Positions 61,901 to 64,000 of a stretch of 64,000 nt of DNA are shown here, in pieces; the stretch's first letter is position 1; the number at the start of each line of letters is the position of its first letter. The DNA comes from Xenopus tropicalis (Eukaryota > Chordata > Amphibia > Anura > Pipidae), in assembly GCF_000004195.4 (NCBI RefSeq), contig NC_030678.2:93144904-93208903 (forward strand), read 5' to 3'. The notes beneath the pieces were generated by a model, which did no database searches, was not told where the DNA came from, and was given only the letters and a program-made list of their open reading frames with translations. The translations under genes and the position numbers were made by a program.

Positions 61901-62706
61901 CCTGTCCTGGGAATATCTACAAATCCCATAGCCTTGAAAACAGGAAATAGCGCAAGTGCTTCTGTAGGTCAAGAAGGGGACGTATAACAGCTTCATGTTC
62001 ATATTTCAAGCTGAGCAAGCAGGGAGATGTTATTCCAACACCTGCAATTCCCTTCCTTGCTGCATGTTTGTGGCTGACTCAGGTGAGCTGGTAAAGATCC
62101 CCTTTGCAGTAGCAAAGGCATTTTTACTATTTCTGGGTTAGAACACCACCTAAAGGTTATTTTGTGCAGATTTTTTTTACAGGTATGAACCTTAAAAACA
62201 TCTGCTTGGAACTGAAACTTTTAAAATGAATAGCACATTTATATAATAGCATTTTATGGTAAACTATTAAAACCCAAGCCTGGCAAGTATGTATATTCTT
62301 TACATGCATGGTATGTATGCTCCTACTTTCATCAAGTAGAAAAGAAAAATAAATTTCTAATTATCACTCCAGTGTCAAGGTGCAAAATGTGAACTCTTGC
62401 TATCAGACTGCATTTGTGCATAAATATAGATGTATCCCACAGTATTCAGGTTAAAAGATTGCAACACTACATTCACTGTTAGTACAGCTAGTGCCAAGTG
62501 TTCTTGAAAGTGTAGCGTTAAATGATTAAATGAGTAATAACCCCCGTATATTTTACTATATACAAGAAATTGTCACTGCCCTATCCATATTGTGACCCGG
62601 AGAGAAGAGCACGCAGAGAAAGGAAAATAGCCTTACCTTCTGCTGCTGCTGAATCCTTGATAAGTGAAAGGCTAACAAGCAAAGCCAGGGAGAAGCATTT
62701 CATCAT
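28723..62706 (-). CDS. ca4: Carbonic anhydrase 4, GPI-anchored (complete, 8 coding exons)
   Basis: Extracellular alpha-carbonic anhydrase that interconverts CO2 and bicarbonate at the plasma membrane. The coding exons are 62706-62637, 50184-50146, 49607-49434, 40966-40821, 37814-37740, 37169-37103, 34181-34024 and 28902-28723, all GT-AG with matching phase, 909 nt and 302 residues (human CA4 is 312). Residues 1 to about 21 form a signal peptide. Zinc ligands are H120 and H122 (in QFHFHWG) and H145 (ELHIVH). H93 (NNGHS) is the proton shuttle, E132 and T220 the gate pair. C27/C38 and C50/C224 match the two CA4 disulfides. Sequons lie at N80, N87, N173, N195, N225, N234 and N252. A hydrophobic tail (about 280-302) after S277-S279 fits a GPI signal. 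Membrane CA paralogues (CA15, CA17) are the alternatives, but the GPI tail, cysteines and usp32 synteny favour CA4. Confidence 0.93.
29132..29236. repeat. 15-bp minisatellite (GTTACGCACACCAGA), 7 units
   Basis: Seven near-identical units, differing only by GCAC/ACAC. On the minus strand it reads as a Val-Cys-Val-Thr-Leu repeat ORF (29044-29232), which is an artefact. It lies in ca4 intron 7. Confidence 0.95.
29828..30120. repeat. CAGGTAT-family MITE, full copy
   Basis: CAGGTATGGGATGCATTATC at the left and GGTCTTATACCTG at the right, each flanked by TA, consistent with a TA target duplication. Confidence 0.8.
30539..31987. mobile_element. Non-autonomous hAT-like element (inner), 1449 bp
   Basis: The termini CATAGGCGGA and TCCGCCTATG are perfect inverted repeats, flanked by the exact 8-bp duplication CATGTTAT (30531-30538 and 31988-31995), the hAT signature. 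Sub-terminal TAAGCCTCCCCAAAC and TTAGCCTCCCCAAAC are direct repeats. An 18-bp-arm palindrome (30682-30699 with 30719-30736) and a T2-type MITE lie inside. No transposase was recognised. Confidence 0.8.
31286..31715 (+). repeat. T2/Kolobok-type MITE, full-length copy
   Basis: AAAGGGGTGGTTCACTTTTA at the left mirrors AAAGGTGAACTACCCCTTGA at the right. It contains GTTATAGAATGGCCTATTCC and ATTGCAAATTGTCTCAGAAT, typical of this very common Xenopus family. It is nested in the inner hAT-like element. Confidence 0.85.
32273..32432. repeat. 34-bp minisatellite, about 4.7 units
   Basis: The unit AGGCAGCATAGGGCAGGCAG plus AGTAAGGCACACAC is repeated with only one G/A variant. The minus-strand ORF 32222-32449 (Cys/Leu/Ala-rich) is its shadow. 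Confidence 0.95.
32930..33243 (+). mobile_element. CR1 3' end, 5'-truncated, with a 41-bp tandem expansion
   Basis: The forward frame reads [19 protein letters not shown], then IQGYGR and stop, matching the C-terminus of the CR1 ORF at 44112. The 3' UTR follows. Around 32976-33145 a 41-bp unit containing GAGATAGCTCTCAGTACAAG and GGGAATACAGGG is repeated about four times. The element breaks off at 33243. Confidence 0.8.
33244..33703 (-). mobile_element. Truncated copy of the TGTCAGGC LTR-like element
   Basis: Read on the minus strand it starts TGTCAGGC (33703) and shares the layout of the 11077-11751 copy: an AT/GC-mixed body, GGCGTCTTTTAAGGGC, then a CpG-rich end (33260-33345). The far end is missing at the CR1 junction. 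Confidence 0.45.
34024..34181 (-). CDS. ca4: ca4 coding exon 7
   Basis: 158 nt, entering in phase 1. The acceptor is gcattttag before ATGGATATA and the donor is CAG|GTAATA. It encodes [20 protein letters not shown], which holds T220 (Thr199 of CA II), C224 and the active-site tryptophan. Confidence 0.95.
34770..35040. repeat. GATGAGCGAATCTG-type repeat
   Basis: GATGAGCGAATCTGTCATAT, then TTTGCTTTGCCC, begins an element that ends near TTCGCTGCGAATCCATGCCT. A related 5' end occurs at 38241. The termini are partly inverted, so it is a MITE-like family not further assigned. Confidence 0.5.
35186..36002. repeat. Large palindromic MITE, copy 3, with nested hairpin
   Basis: The left arm from GGGCCCGATTCACTAAAGTC (35187) is mirrored to the right end GACTTTAGTGAATCGGGCCC (35999), with about 150 bp of near-perfect complementarity and ATA on both sides. 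Within the left part lies a second 'ggggccgattcactaaagg' end and an exact 24-bp inverted repeat (35340-35363 with 35399-35422), suggesting a nested related copy. Confidence 0.75.
36629..36953. repeat. CAGGTAT-family MITE, full copy
   Basis: It starts CAGGTATGGGACCAGTTATC and ends CGGAACCCATACTT. The right terminus is mutated. The core CCCAATAGGACTGTTTTGCC is intact. Confidence 0.8.
37103..37169 (-). CDS. ca4: ca4 coding exon 6 (67 nt)
   Basis: The acceptor is attttaag before GAAACTGCG and the donor is AAAG|GTATGA (phase 1). It encodes [20 protein letters not shown] followed by TK, aligning with the VNEGFQPLVEAL region of human CA4. A second donor, GCGG|GTAAGC at 37052, is in the same phase with no stop and would add 17 residues. 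The shorter form fits the family length better. Confidence 0.88.
37740..37814 (-). CDS. ca4: ca4 coding exon 5 (75 nt)
   Basis: 25 codons, phase 0 at both ends. The acceptor is tatacag before CTTCACATA and the donor is GAA|GTAAGA. It encodes LHIVHKRK (H145 is the third zinc ligand) and [11 protein letters not shown], the conserved AVLGxFxE strand. It was too short to appear as an ORF. Confidence 0.93.
38241..38420. repeat. GATAAGCGAATCTG-type repeat, fragment
   Basis: TAGTGATAAGCGAATCTGTC, then CATTTTGCTTCACTG, matches the start of the copy at 34770. The remainder is diverged. Confidence 0.45.
39559..39860. repeat. Short element with TAGTG-TGCAGG inverted ends
   Basis: The left end TAGTGTTGTGCAGGCAGG pairs imperfectly with the right end CGACCTGTGCATCACTA. 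The inside is GC-richer than its surroundings. The ends suggest a hAT-like MITE, but the flanking duplication is weak. Confidence 0.4.
40821..40966 (-). CDS. ca4: ca4 coding exon 4
   Basis: 146 nt, entering in phase 1 and leaving in phase 0. The acceptor is tatttccag before CCCAAGTAG and the donor is GAG|GTAATG. It encodes [14 protein letters not shown] (zinc ligands H120 and H122), [14 protein letters not shown] with E132, and the catalytic-core turn. Confidence 0.96.
41075..41279. repeat. CAGGTAT-family MITE, right-part relic
   Basis: ACAATAGGATTGTTTTGCCA, then GTACATGGTACTGTTTTATT, and the end TTTCCGGATAAGAGATCCCA match the core and right end of the family. The left third is missing. Confidence 0.7.
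41500..43081 (-). mobile_element. Tc1-like transposon, almost intact, 1582 bp
   Basis: The element is flanked by TA on both sides and bounded by inverted repeats of about 211 bp (41500-41710 and 42870-43081) that differ at only about three positions. Each repeat carries two copies of the AAAAAAGTTGGGACA motif, one at the outer end and one at the inner end, the IR/DR layout of Tc1 elements. It encodes a minus-strand transposase with a single in-frame stop. It is inserted in ca4 intron 3. Confidence 0.95.
41719..42738 (-). pseudogene. Tc1-like transposase with one premature stop
   Basis: The frame from ATG at 42738 to the stop at 41719 spans 340 codons, the normal Tc1 length. The N-terminal helix-turn-helix region ([20 protein letters not shown]) is followed by a TGA at 42634-42636, after which the same frame stays open for about 300 codons. 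The second DNA-binding half (RRFRESG, then a basic GRKT-like stretch) and the catalytic DD34E core are present: [18 protein letters not shown] and SPIENIW, with 34 residues between the second Asp and the Glu. Apart from the one stop there is no frameshift. The reading frame also runs upstream through the terminal repeat, so the start is chosen by family length. Confidence 0.92.
43440..43884. repeat. GA-rich minisatellite, left part
   Basis: Repeats of a unit built from GGGGAGCTGGGAGAGGGAGG, ACGGAGC and GGAGGACACAGCAGGGAGC with small variants. One strand is purine-rich, so long Leu/Pro/Ser-rich or Glu/Arg/Gly-rich ORFs appear on both strands. These are not genes. Confidence 0.92.
43884..46862 (-). 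mobile_element. CR1 non-LTR retrotransposon, 5'-truncated, ORF2 open
   Basis: The 3' end at about 43884-43912 shows the CR1 tail, three ATGTTACT-type 8-bp repeats, then a 3' UTR with the 'caacttactatg' and 'gggactggtccgattgcc' segments also seen in the other copies. The 5' junction falls within the endonuclease domain at 46862, against minisatellite sequence. The element interrupts the minisatellite; the two halves are in the same orientation and are nearly continuous. Confidence 0.92.
44112..46862 (-). CDS. CR1 ORF2 protein (endonuclease-reverse transcriptase), N-terminally truncated
   Basis: About 916 residues from Met at 46862 to the natural CR1 stop at 44112, with no stop or frameshift. 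The apurinic-like endonuclease domain lacks its first strand but keeps [15 protein letters not shown] (46470-46484) and SDHNVI. The reverse transcriptase follows, with [29 protein letters not shown] and the catalytic FADDTKL (44919-44933). It ends [20 protein letters not shown], the standard CR1 C-terminus. The open frame extends another 95 Pro/Leu-rich codons upstream (to 47147) only because the minisatellite is open in that frame. The protein would copy CR1 RNA at target nicks, but without the intact 5' end and promoter this copy is presumably dead. Confidence 0.93.
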   Translation of the reverse strand: MGELEVLALERKYDVIGVAETWLNESHDWAVNIGGYTLFRRDRGNRKGGGVCLFIKHDLKANIKEEVMGGTEGAESLWVELLTDSKESTKLIVGVCYRPPNVSEEEEAQLLLQIEKAASLGQVIIMGDFNYPDIDWGNSTARTVNGNKFINLLHDNFMSQVVEEPTRNNAILDLVISNDPERIANVQVVEPLGNSDHNVISFDVWCRKQIYTGATKTLNFRKANFSSLRAALQGIDWGIMFSDKNTEQKWLSFKMILNHYCSQFIPLIRKSRSVKNHPMWLNSEVKKLIGKKRKAFKKYKSEGTVAAFNDYKHYNKCCKTAIRKAKIENEERIAAEAKTNPKKFFKYINSKKMQVEGVAPLSYNNNMVTADTEKADVLNQFFSSVYTVEEPVGQVSPNSCTVASAPTTQWLAQDMVLKGLHTINVNKAPGPDGIHPRVLRELGAELQWPLFLIFSDSLSSGMVPSDWKKANVTPIFKKGIRSQPGNYRPVSLTSVVGKLFEGLLRDHIQNYVVENGIMSSNQHGFMKDRSCQTNLIAFYDEVSKKLDSGDAVDIIYLDFAKAFDTVPHKRLLSKLRSIGLSEVVCTWIENWLQDRVQRVVVNGTFSTWSKVLSGVPQGSVLGPLLFNLFINDLGEGIMSNVSVFADDTKLCRPVNSIQDVTSLQQDLDQLAIWAAKWQMRFNVDKCKVMHLGCKNMQAPYNLNGTALGKSIMEKDLGVLVDNKLGCSKQCQAAAARANKVLSCIKRGIDSREEGVILPLYRALVRPHLEYAVQFWSPVLKRDIIELERVQRRATKLVKGMESLSYEERLAKLGLFTLEKRRLRGDMITMYKYIRGSYNNLSNVLFTSRSFQRTRGHPLRLEEGRFHLNIRKGFFTVRAVKLWNSLPESVVLADTLYSFKKGLDGFLASEGIHGYGR
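46863..47215. repeat. GA-rich minisatellite, right part
   Basis: The same units as 43440-43884 (GGGAGCTGGGAGAGAGAGGA, CGGAGC, GGAGGACACAGCAGGGAGC), continuing after the CR1 insertion. ORFs 46817-47269 (-), 46861-47226 (+) and 46971-47231 (+) are its shadows. Confidence 0.92.
47362..47441. repeat. Exact 80-bp palindrome (39-bp arms, 2-bp spacer)
   Basis: AAATCAAAGACAATAAGGCT, then CATGTACTAATGCTGAGCA, two T, then the exact reverse complement. No mismatch was found in 39 bp. It would form a perfect hairpin in single-stranded DNA or RNA. Confidence 0.95.
47755..47905 (-). repeat. T2-type MITE relic (ACTATA family)
   Basis: CATACTACTAAAAAGTATAT, then GAAAATGGTTTATTTAGATG, and GGAAGTATAGTTTCTCTTTA is the reverse of the copy at 50265-50546 (AAGGAAAACTATACCCCC end). 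The left end is missing. Confidence 0.6.
48654..48692. repeat. Short inverted repeat (17-bp arms)
   Basis: GCAGTTTATATGTCAAA and TTTGACATATAAACTGC around a short loop. Possibly the centre of a degenerate MITE. Confidence 0.75.
48830..49230 (+). mobile_element. CR1-family 3' fragment, second lineage
   Basis: A forward frame reads [20 protein letters not shown], then [19 protein letters not shown] and a stop at about 49097. This is homologous to, but distinct from, the C-terminus of the long CR1. The 3' UTR ends GGTTGAACTTGATGGACTAT, CTTTTTTCAACCCTGTGTAA and CTATGTAAC. The antisense ORF 48830-49054 is a shadow. Confidence 0.85.
49434..49607 (-). CDS. ca4: ca4 coding exon 3
   Basis: 174 nt, phase 1 to phase 1. 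The acceptor is tttttgcag before GCTGTGGAC and the donor is TCTG|GTGAGT. It encodes [20 protein letters not shown] (the carbonic anhydrase signature), two NIT sequons and NNGHS with the proton-shuttle H93. Confidence 0.96.
49608..50145 (-). other. ca4: ca4 intron 2
   Basis: A 538-bp GT-AG intron, AT-rich, with poly(T)/poly(A) runs near 49611 and 49998. Nothing else was recognised. Confidence 0.85.
50146..50184 (-). CDS. ca4: ca4 coding exon 2 (39-nt microexon)
   Basis: The acceptor is ttattatag before GTGATTGGT and the donor is CTAG|GTAAGA, phase 1 on both sides. It encodes [12 protein letters not shown], matching the HWCYEVQ start of mature human CA4, with C27 of the first disulfide. It was found by motif and phase, since it is far too short for an ORF scan. 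Confidence 0.92.
   Translation of the reverse strand: MIGAMKSRDIKL
50265..50546. repeat. T2-type MITE (AAAGGAAAACTATACCCCC family)
   Basis: TTAAAGGAAAACTATACCCC on the left and GAGTATAGTTTTCCTTTAA on the right, TTAA at both ends. It includes AAACCATTTTCATAAAAATA, shared with the relic at 47755. Confidence 0.8.
50925..51050. repeat. GGCCATACATGCACCGG-type MITE fragment
   Basis: AGCTGGCCATACATGCACCG, then CCGTGTGTGGGCTCCGAATT, resembles the widespread 'ggccatacacgcaccgat' Xenopus repeat. A related fragment starts near 40648. Confidence 0.5.
51128..51810 (+). mobile_element. LTR with adjoining primer-binding-site-like sequence
   Basis: The block starts TGTAAC and ends CGCACA, with a TATA-like box (TTGTATAAGCAGG, about 51291), an AATAAA at about 51659 and then GTGTCTGTCGTGGATCCC, the U3-R-U5 order of an LTR. 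It is followed after AT by TGGTGCCAAC (51801-51810), like a tRNA primer site. No gag or pol follows, so it is a truncated LTR retrotransposon, probably Gypsy- or retrovirus-like. Confidence 0.55.
52280..52426. repeat. Near-perfect hairpin with 70-bp arms
   Basis: CCTTTGTGAAGGGAAGAAGC, ACACCAATATGCCGGCAATG and on to GCAGAAGCAAGTG are followed almost directly by the reverse complement, with about three mismatches and essentially no loop. The 14-bp sequence GTTGCCCTAAGGCT occurs on the left at 52265-52278 and again at 52504-52517. Confidence 0.9.
52660..54640. other. Intron 1 stretch without recognisable elements
   Basis: AT-rich, unique-looking sequence after a T10/A12 run near 52632-52656. 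No exon, ORF of note or repeat family was seen. Confidence 0.5.
54650..54836 (-). mobile_element. hAT-like fragment (GAGCCATAGGTTCCCTACCCCTG end)
   Basis: TCCCGAGCCATAGGTTCCCT, then ACCCCTGG, is a typical hAT terminus of the 'caggggtaggggaacct' type. The inside (GCGGACAGAAGACTTGTTCT with its near-complement ATCTTCTATCCGCCG) is palindromic. The far end is diverged. Confidence 0.55.
55373..55690. repeat. CAGGTAT-family MITE, best-preserved copy
   Basis: CAGGTATCGGACCCCTTATC and GATAATGGGTCCTATACCTG at the ends, each flanked by TA. The sub-terminal CCGGAAACCCGTTATCCAGA and the core are both intact. Confidence 0.88.
55870..55976. other. Possible Harbinger-like MITE end
   Basis: GGGGCAGATTTATTAACATT at the left and GTGATTTATTAAAACAG at the right resemble ends of 'ggggcagatttatta' MITEs. 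It is too short to be sure. Confidence 0.3.
55977..56291. repeat. T2/Kolobok-type MITE, tandem pair, first
   Basis: It begins TTTTAAAGGGGACATATTGT and ends GGTGACGGGTCCCTTTTAA, T2-like inverted ends with TTAA. Confidence 0.6.
56287..56376. repeat. T2/Kolobok-type MITE, tandem pair, second (short)
   Basis: TTTTAAAGGGGACGTTCACC, then GTAAAGTTGCTAGGAATGGG, and GTGAACCACCTTTAAA: an internally deleted copy of the 31286-31715 family in reverse, sharing its TTAA with the preceding element. Confidence 0.6.
56377..57539. other. Intron 1 stretch, nothing recognised
   Basis: A poly(T) run lies near 56711-56725. Short ORFs 56270-56551 (+) and 56937-57134 (-) lack domains. Confidence 0.45.
57540..57800 (-). 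mobile_element. Penelope-like element, C-terminal fragment (second copy, minus strand)
   Basis: The minus strand reads TLVPKGVN, like the TLxPKGLN motif near the end of Penelope-like GIY-YIG endonuclease regions, after ATTTGAGAACTATGGTCACA. The same landmarks in the same order occur on the plus strand at 61262-61380, so the two are inverted copies. Confidence 0.5.
57968..58815 (-). mobile_element. L1/Tx1-like LINE, ORF2 C-terminal fragment
   Basis: A minus-strand frame reads [20 protein letters not shown], then [19 protein letters not shown], the C-x2-C-x8-H-x4-C pattern at the C-terminus of L1/Tx1 ORF2. It then continues with KIGNLW. The downstream coding stretch continues with a stop at the AAS* point and then [20 protein letters not shown]. 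The 3' part runs into AAACATTTTATTGAAG (57990). The reverse transcriptase core is absent. Confidence 0.7.
58913..59436. repeat. T2/Kolobok-type MITE (TTAAAGGGGACCTGTCACCC family)
   Basis: Left TTAAAGGGGACCTGTCACCC and right GGGTGACAGGTCCACTTTAA are inverted, with TTAA at both ends. An internal exact palindrome, TGCCCCGCCTCTATGCCT and its complement (about 59252-59288), is present. Confidence 0.85.
59437..61575 (+). mobile_element. Penelope-like element, degraded, split by a MITE
   Basis: Forward frames contain, in Penelope order: IIIKAADKG (about 59493-59520, cf. KPADKGG), [20 protein letters not shown] (about 59732-59790), [12 protein letters not shown] (about 60041-60075, the RT MGxPLAPxxANL motif), [20 protein letters not shown] (about 60223-60285), [15 protein letters not shown] (about 60900-60945), and [14 protein letters not shown] (about 61359-61400, end of the GIY-YIG region). 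The 3' tail GTCCTGAAACGTCAGC and A-run lie near 61525-61571. The frame is broken many times. A T2-type MITE (60315-60807) splits it. Confidence 0.75.
60315..60807. repeat. T2/Kolobok-type MITE, intact, inside the Penelope-like element
   Basis: Perfect-looking ends TTAAAGGAGAAGGAAAG and CTTTCCTTCTCCTTTAA with TTAA on both sides. The inside matches the 17219-18119 copy (GCAGCATTACTGTAAGTGTT, then TATGGCTGTATTTACATAGA). Confidence 0.9.
62637..62706 (-). CDS. ca4: ca4 coding exon 1 (signal peptide)
   Basis: The start is ATG at 62706, followed at once by a second ATG. It encodes [20 protein letters not shown], then AAE, a classical signal peptide with the cut expected after the Ala run. The donor is GAAG|GTAAGG, phase 1. 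The first ATG is preferred as the 5'-most in the short leader. Confidence 0.93.
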
Positions 62707-62780
62707 TGCTGTTACAGGGCTGTGCTCTGTGCCAGAACTAATCAGAATCTTTAGACTGTGATCACATTTCTACTGTGACT

Positions 62781-62787
62781 TTTTATA
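62781..62787 (-). promoter_or_regulatory. ca4: TATA box of ca4
   Basis: On the minus strand TATAAAA lies in CCGGTATAAAAAGTCACAG, 75-81 bp upstream of the ATG, predicting transcription start near 62755 and a 5' UTR of about 50 nt. Confidence 0.75.
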
Positions 62788-62914
62788 CCGGAGAGGGACA
62801 AGTAGCCAGATACAGTAGGTGAACTCCTCCTTTTTATCCTCCCTTGGCTGAAAATGCTTTACTTGCACCAATAAATGTCAGTGTAATTGCTTAACCCAAA
62901 ATATATTATAGGCG

Positions 62915-62962
62915 TGGGATCTATCATCCAGAAACCCACTGTACAGAAAGACCTGTACTACT
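62915..62962. repeat. CAGGTAT-family MITE, left-end relic
   Basis: GGCGTGGGATCTATCATCCA, then GAAACCCACTGTACAGAAAG, is a mutated left end of the family. Confidence 0.55.
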
Positions 62963-64000
62963 GCAGTGATTTTCAAAATAGTGTCCTATTTAAAATACCT
63001 ATATTTCGACTAATTTGATTTTTCACTCTAGTAATAAGATAGTGTTTTGAACTTAATGTTAACTCAGCTAGTATAAAATCTTATGAAAAAACATTCACTT
63101 TAAGGTTAATGCTCCACATTATGACAGTGAGTGGCACCAGGTCCCAAAAATTGCTTATTTGGGTATTTTTGTCTCACTTTGATTTTATTATAATGCAAAT
63201 ACCTTATTTAGGTTTTTGAAATATGTTGTCTGTGTAAAAAATATCACAGCAGGGTTTGCAAGAATTGTTGTAGCCAGAGTTACAGACTCCATAGAACACT
63301 GAGGTCTCCCCTGAATATTTTATCCTTTCCTTTCTCAGCCTGAGAGTAATGGCACACAAGCCAGATAAGGGGTCTTTCTGTAAAATGGAACTCCATAGTC
63401 TGCTAAAAATCATTTAACAATAAATAAACCGAATAGGCTGGTTTTGCATCAAATAAGTATTACATCTTAGTTAGAATCAAATGCAAGATACTATTTTTAT
63501 TACAGAGAAAAAAGAAGTAAATGTAAATTAAAAATGTAAATTATTTGATTAAAATGGAGTCTATTGGAGGTGGCCTTCCTGTAATTCAGAGCATTCTGTA
63601 TAACAGGTTTTTGGATAACAAATCCCATAACTTGGCAAATATAAGAATGTATAAGCCTTGCACTACAAATGTAACAAAAAGTTGTTTAAGTTCTTAAAGA
63701 TGTAATTATGAGTAAATTTATCTAGTATAATACAATATTTCAGGACACACCAGCCTTTTTTAATGCCTCTAGAACGCACGCTGAAAGCATAAAATACACA
63801 TATTGCATTGATTTTTAAAATGCACATAAGTGCATTTTTGTCAGTTTTGTCCCAATCCTCTATTCTGTTGTTCTTAATGAAATAAATCACAAATCTAAAT
63901 GCTCATTAATACAACCAGGCTGAATATAAAGGAATAAATAAGATAATGCGTTTAGTTTCGCTCAAACACACACAAAAAAAACAAGGTGCAAAGGAACCAT
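62963..64000. other. ca4 upstream region, mostly unrecognised
   Basis: Apart from the MITE relic at 63362-63633 no gene, exon or RNA gene was recognised. ORFs 63204-63413 and 63663-63890 (-) have no domain. Confidence 0.45.
63362..63633. repeat. CAGGTAT-family MITE, right-part relic
   Basis: GATAAGGGGTCTTTCTGTAA, the core CCGAATAGGCTGGTTTTGCA, and the right end GTTTTTGGATAACAAATCCC. Together with 62915-62962 this may be one copy broken apart by about 400 bp. Confidence 0.65.

Larger units (their letters stand above)
50185..62636 (-). other. ca4: ca4 intron 1
   Basis: The 12.5 kb intron holds T2 MITEs, an LTR, a hairpin element, a CAGGTAT MITE, a hAT fragment, L1/Tx1-like and Penelope-like pieces. 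The stretch 52660-54640 shows no recognisable element or exon. Confidence 0.85.

Noticed and set aside
1..64000. tRNA, 5S rRNA or snoRNA genes
   Set aside because: On reading I found no convincing A/B-box pair with cloverleaf or a box C/D or H/ACA structure. A tRNAscan or Infernal run would be decisive.

Overview
The window looks like frog nuclear DNA, most likely Xenopus (probably X. tropicalis). The base composition is AT-rich, genes are split into small exons with GT-AG introns, and the interspersed repeats are ones typical of that genus: TTAA-flanked Kolobok/T2-like MITEs, a CAGGTAT-ended MITE family, palindromic 'ggggctgatttac' elements, Tc1, hAT, CR1 and Penelope-like elements. There are no bacterial-style operons. 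Most open reading frames are chance or lie in repeats.

Two host genes are supported, arranged tail to tail. On the + strand, positions 139-1783 hold the last two coding exons of usp32, a ubiquitin-specific protease. They carry the catalytic His box and end in a Cys-Val-Leu-Gln prenylation motif. On the - strand, a complete eight-exon coding region for a GPI-anchored carbonic anhydrase 4 (ca4) runs from the ATG at 62706 to the stop at 28723. I rebuilt it exon by exon from splice sites and phase, giving 909 nt and 302 residues. It has a signal peptide, all three zinc histidines, the proton-shuttle histidine, the four disulfide cysteines, seven N-glycosylation sequons and a hydrophobic GPI tail. 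A TATA box lies about 75 bp upstream of the ATG. CA4 and USP32 are also tail-to-tail neighbours in human (from memory), which supports both identifications.

The layout is as follows. 1-2310: usp32 3' end. 2310-28722: intergenic repeats, including MITEs, LTR-like elements, hAT elements and large palindromes. 28723-62706: ca4, whose large introns contain a near-intact Tc1 transposon (41500-43081), a hAT-type element expanded by a GA-rich minisatellite and split by a young CR1 retrotransposon (43362-47240), a three-level nest of transposons (30405-32066), an LTR with a primer-binding-site-like sequence (51128-51810), an L1/Tx1-like ORF2 end, and a Penelope-like element split by a MITE (57540-61575). 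62707-64000: ca4 promoter and upstream MITE relics.

I do not see a previously undescribed multi-gene system. The items most worth checking are the full ca4 gene model, including a second in-phase splice donor in exon 6, the young Tc1 and CR1 insertions, an exact 80-bp palindrome at 47362-47441, and the dispersed Penelope-like pieces.
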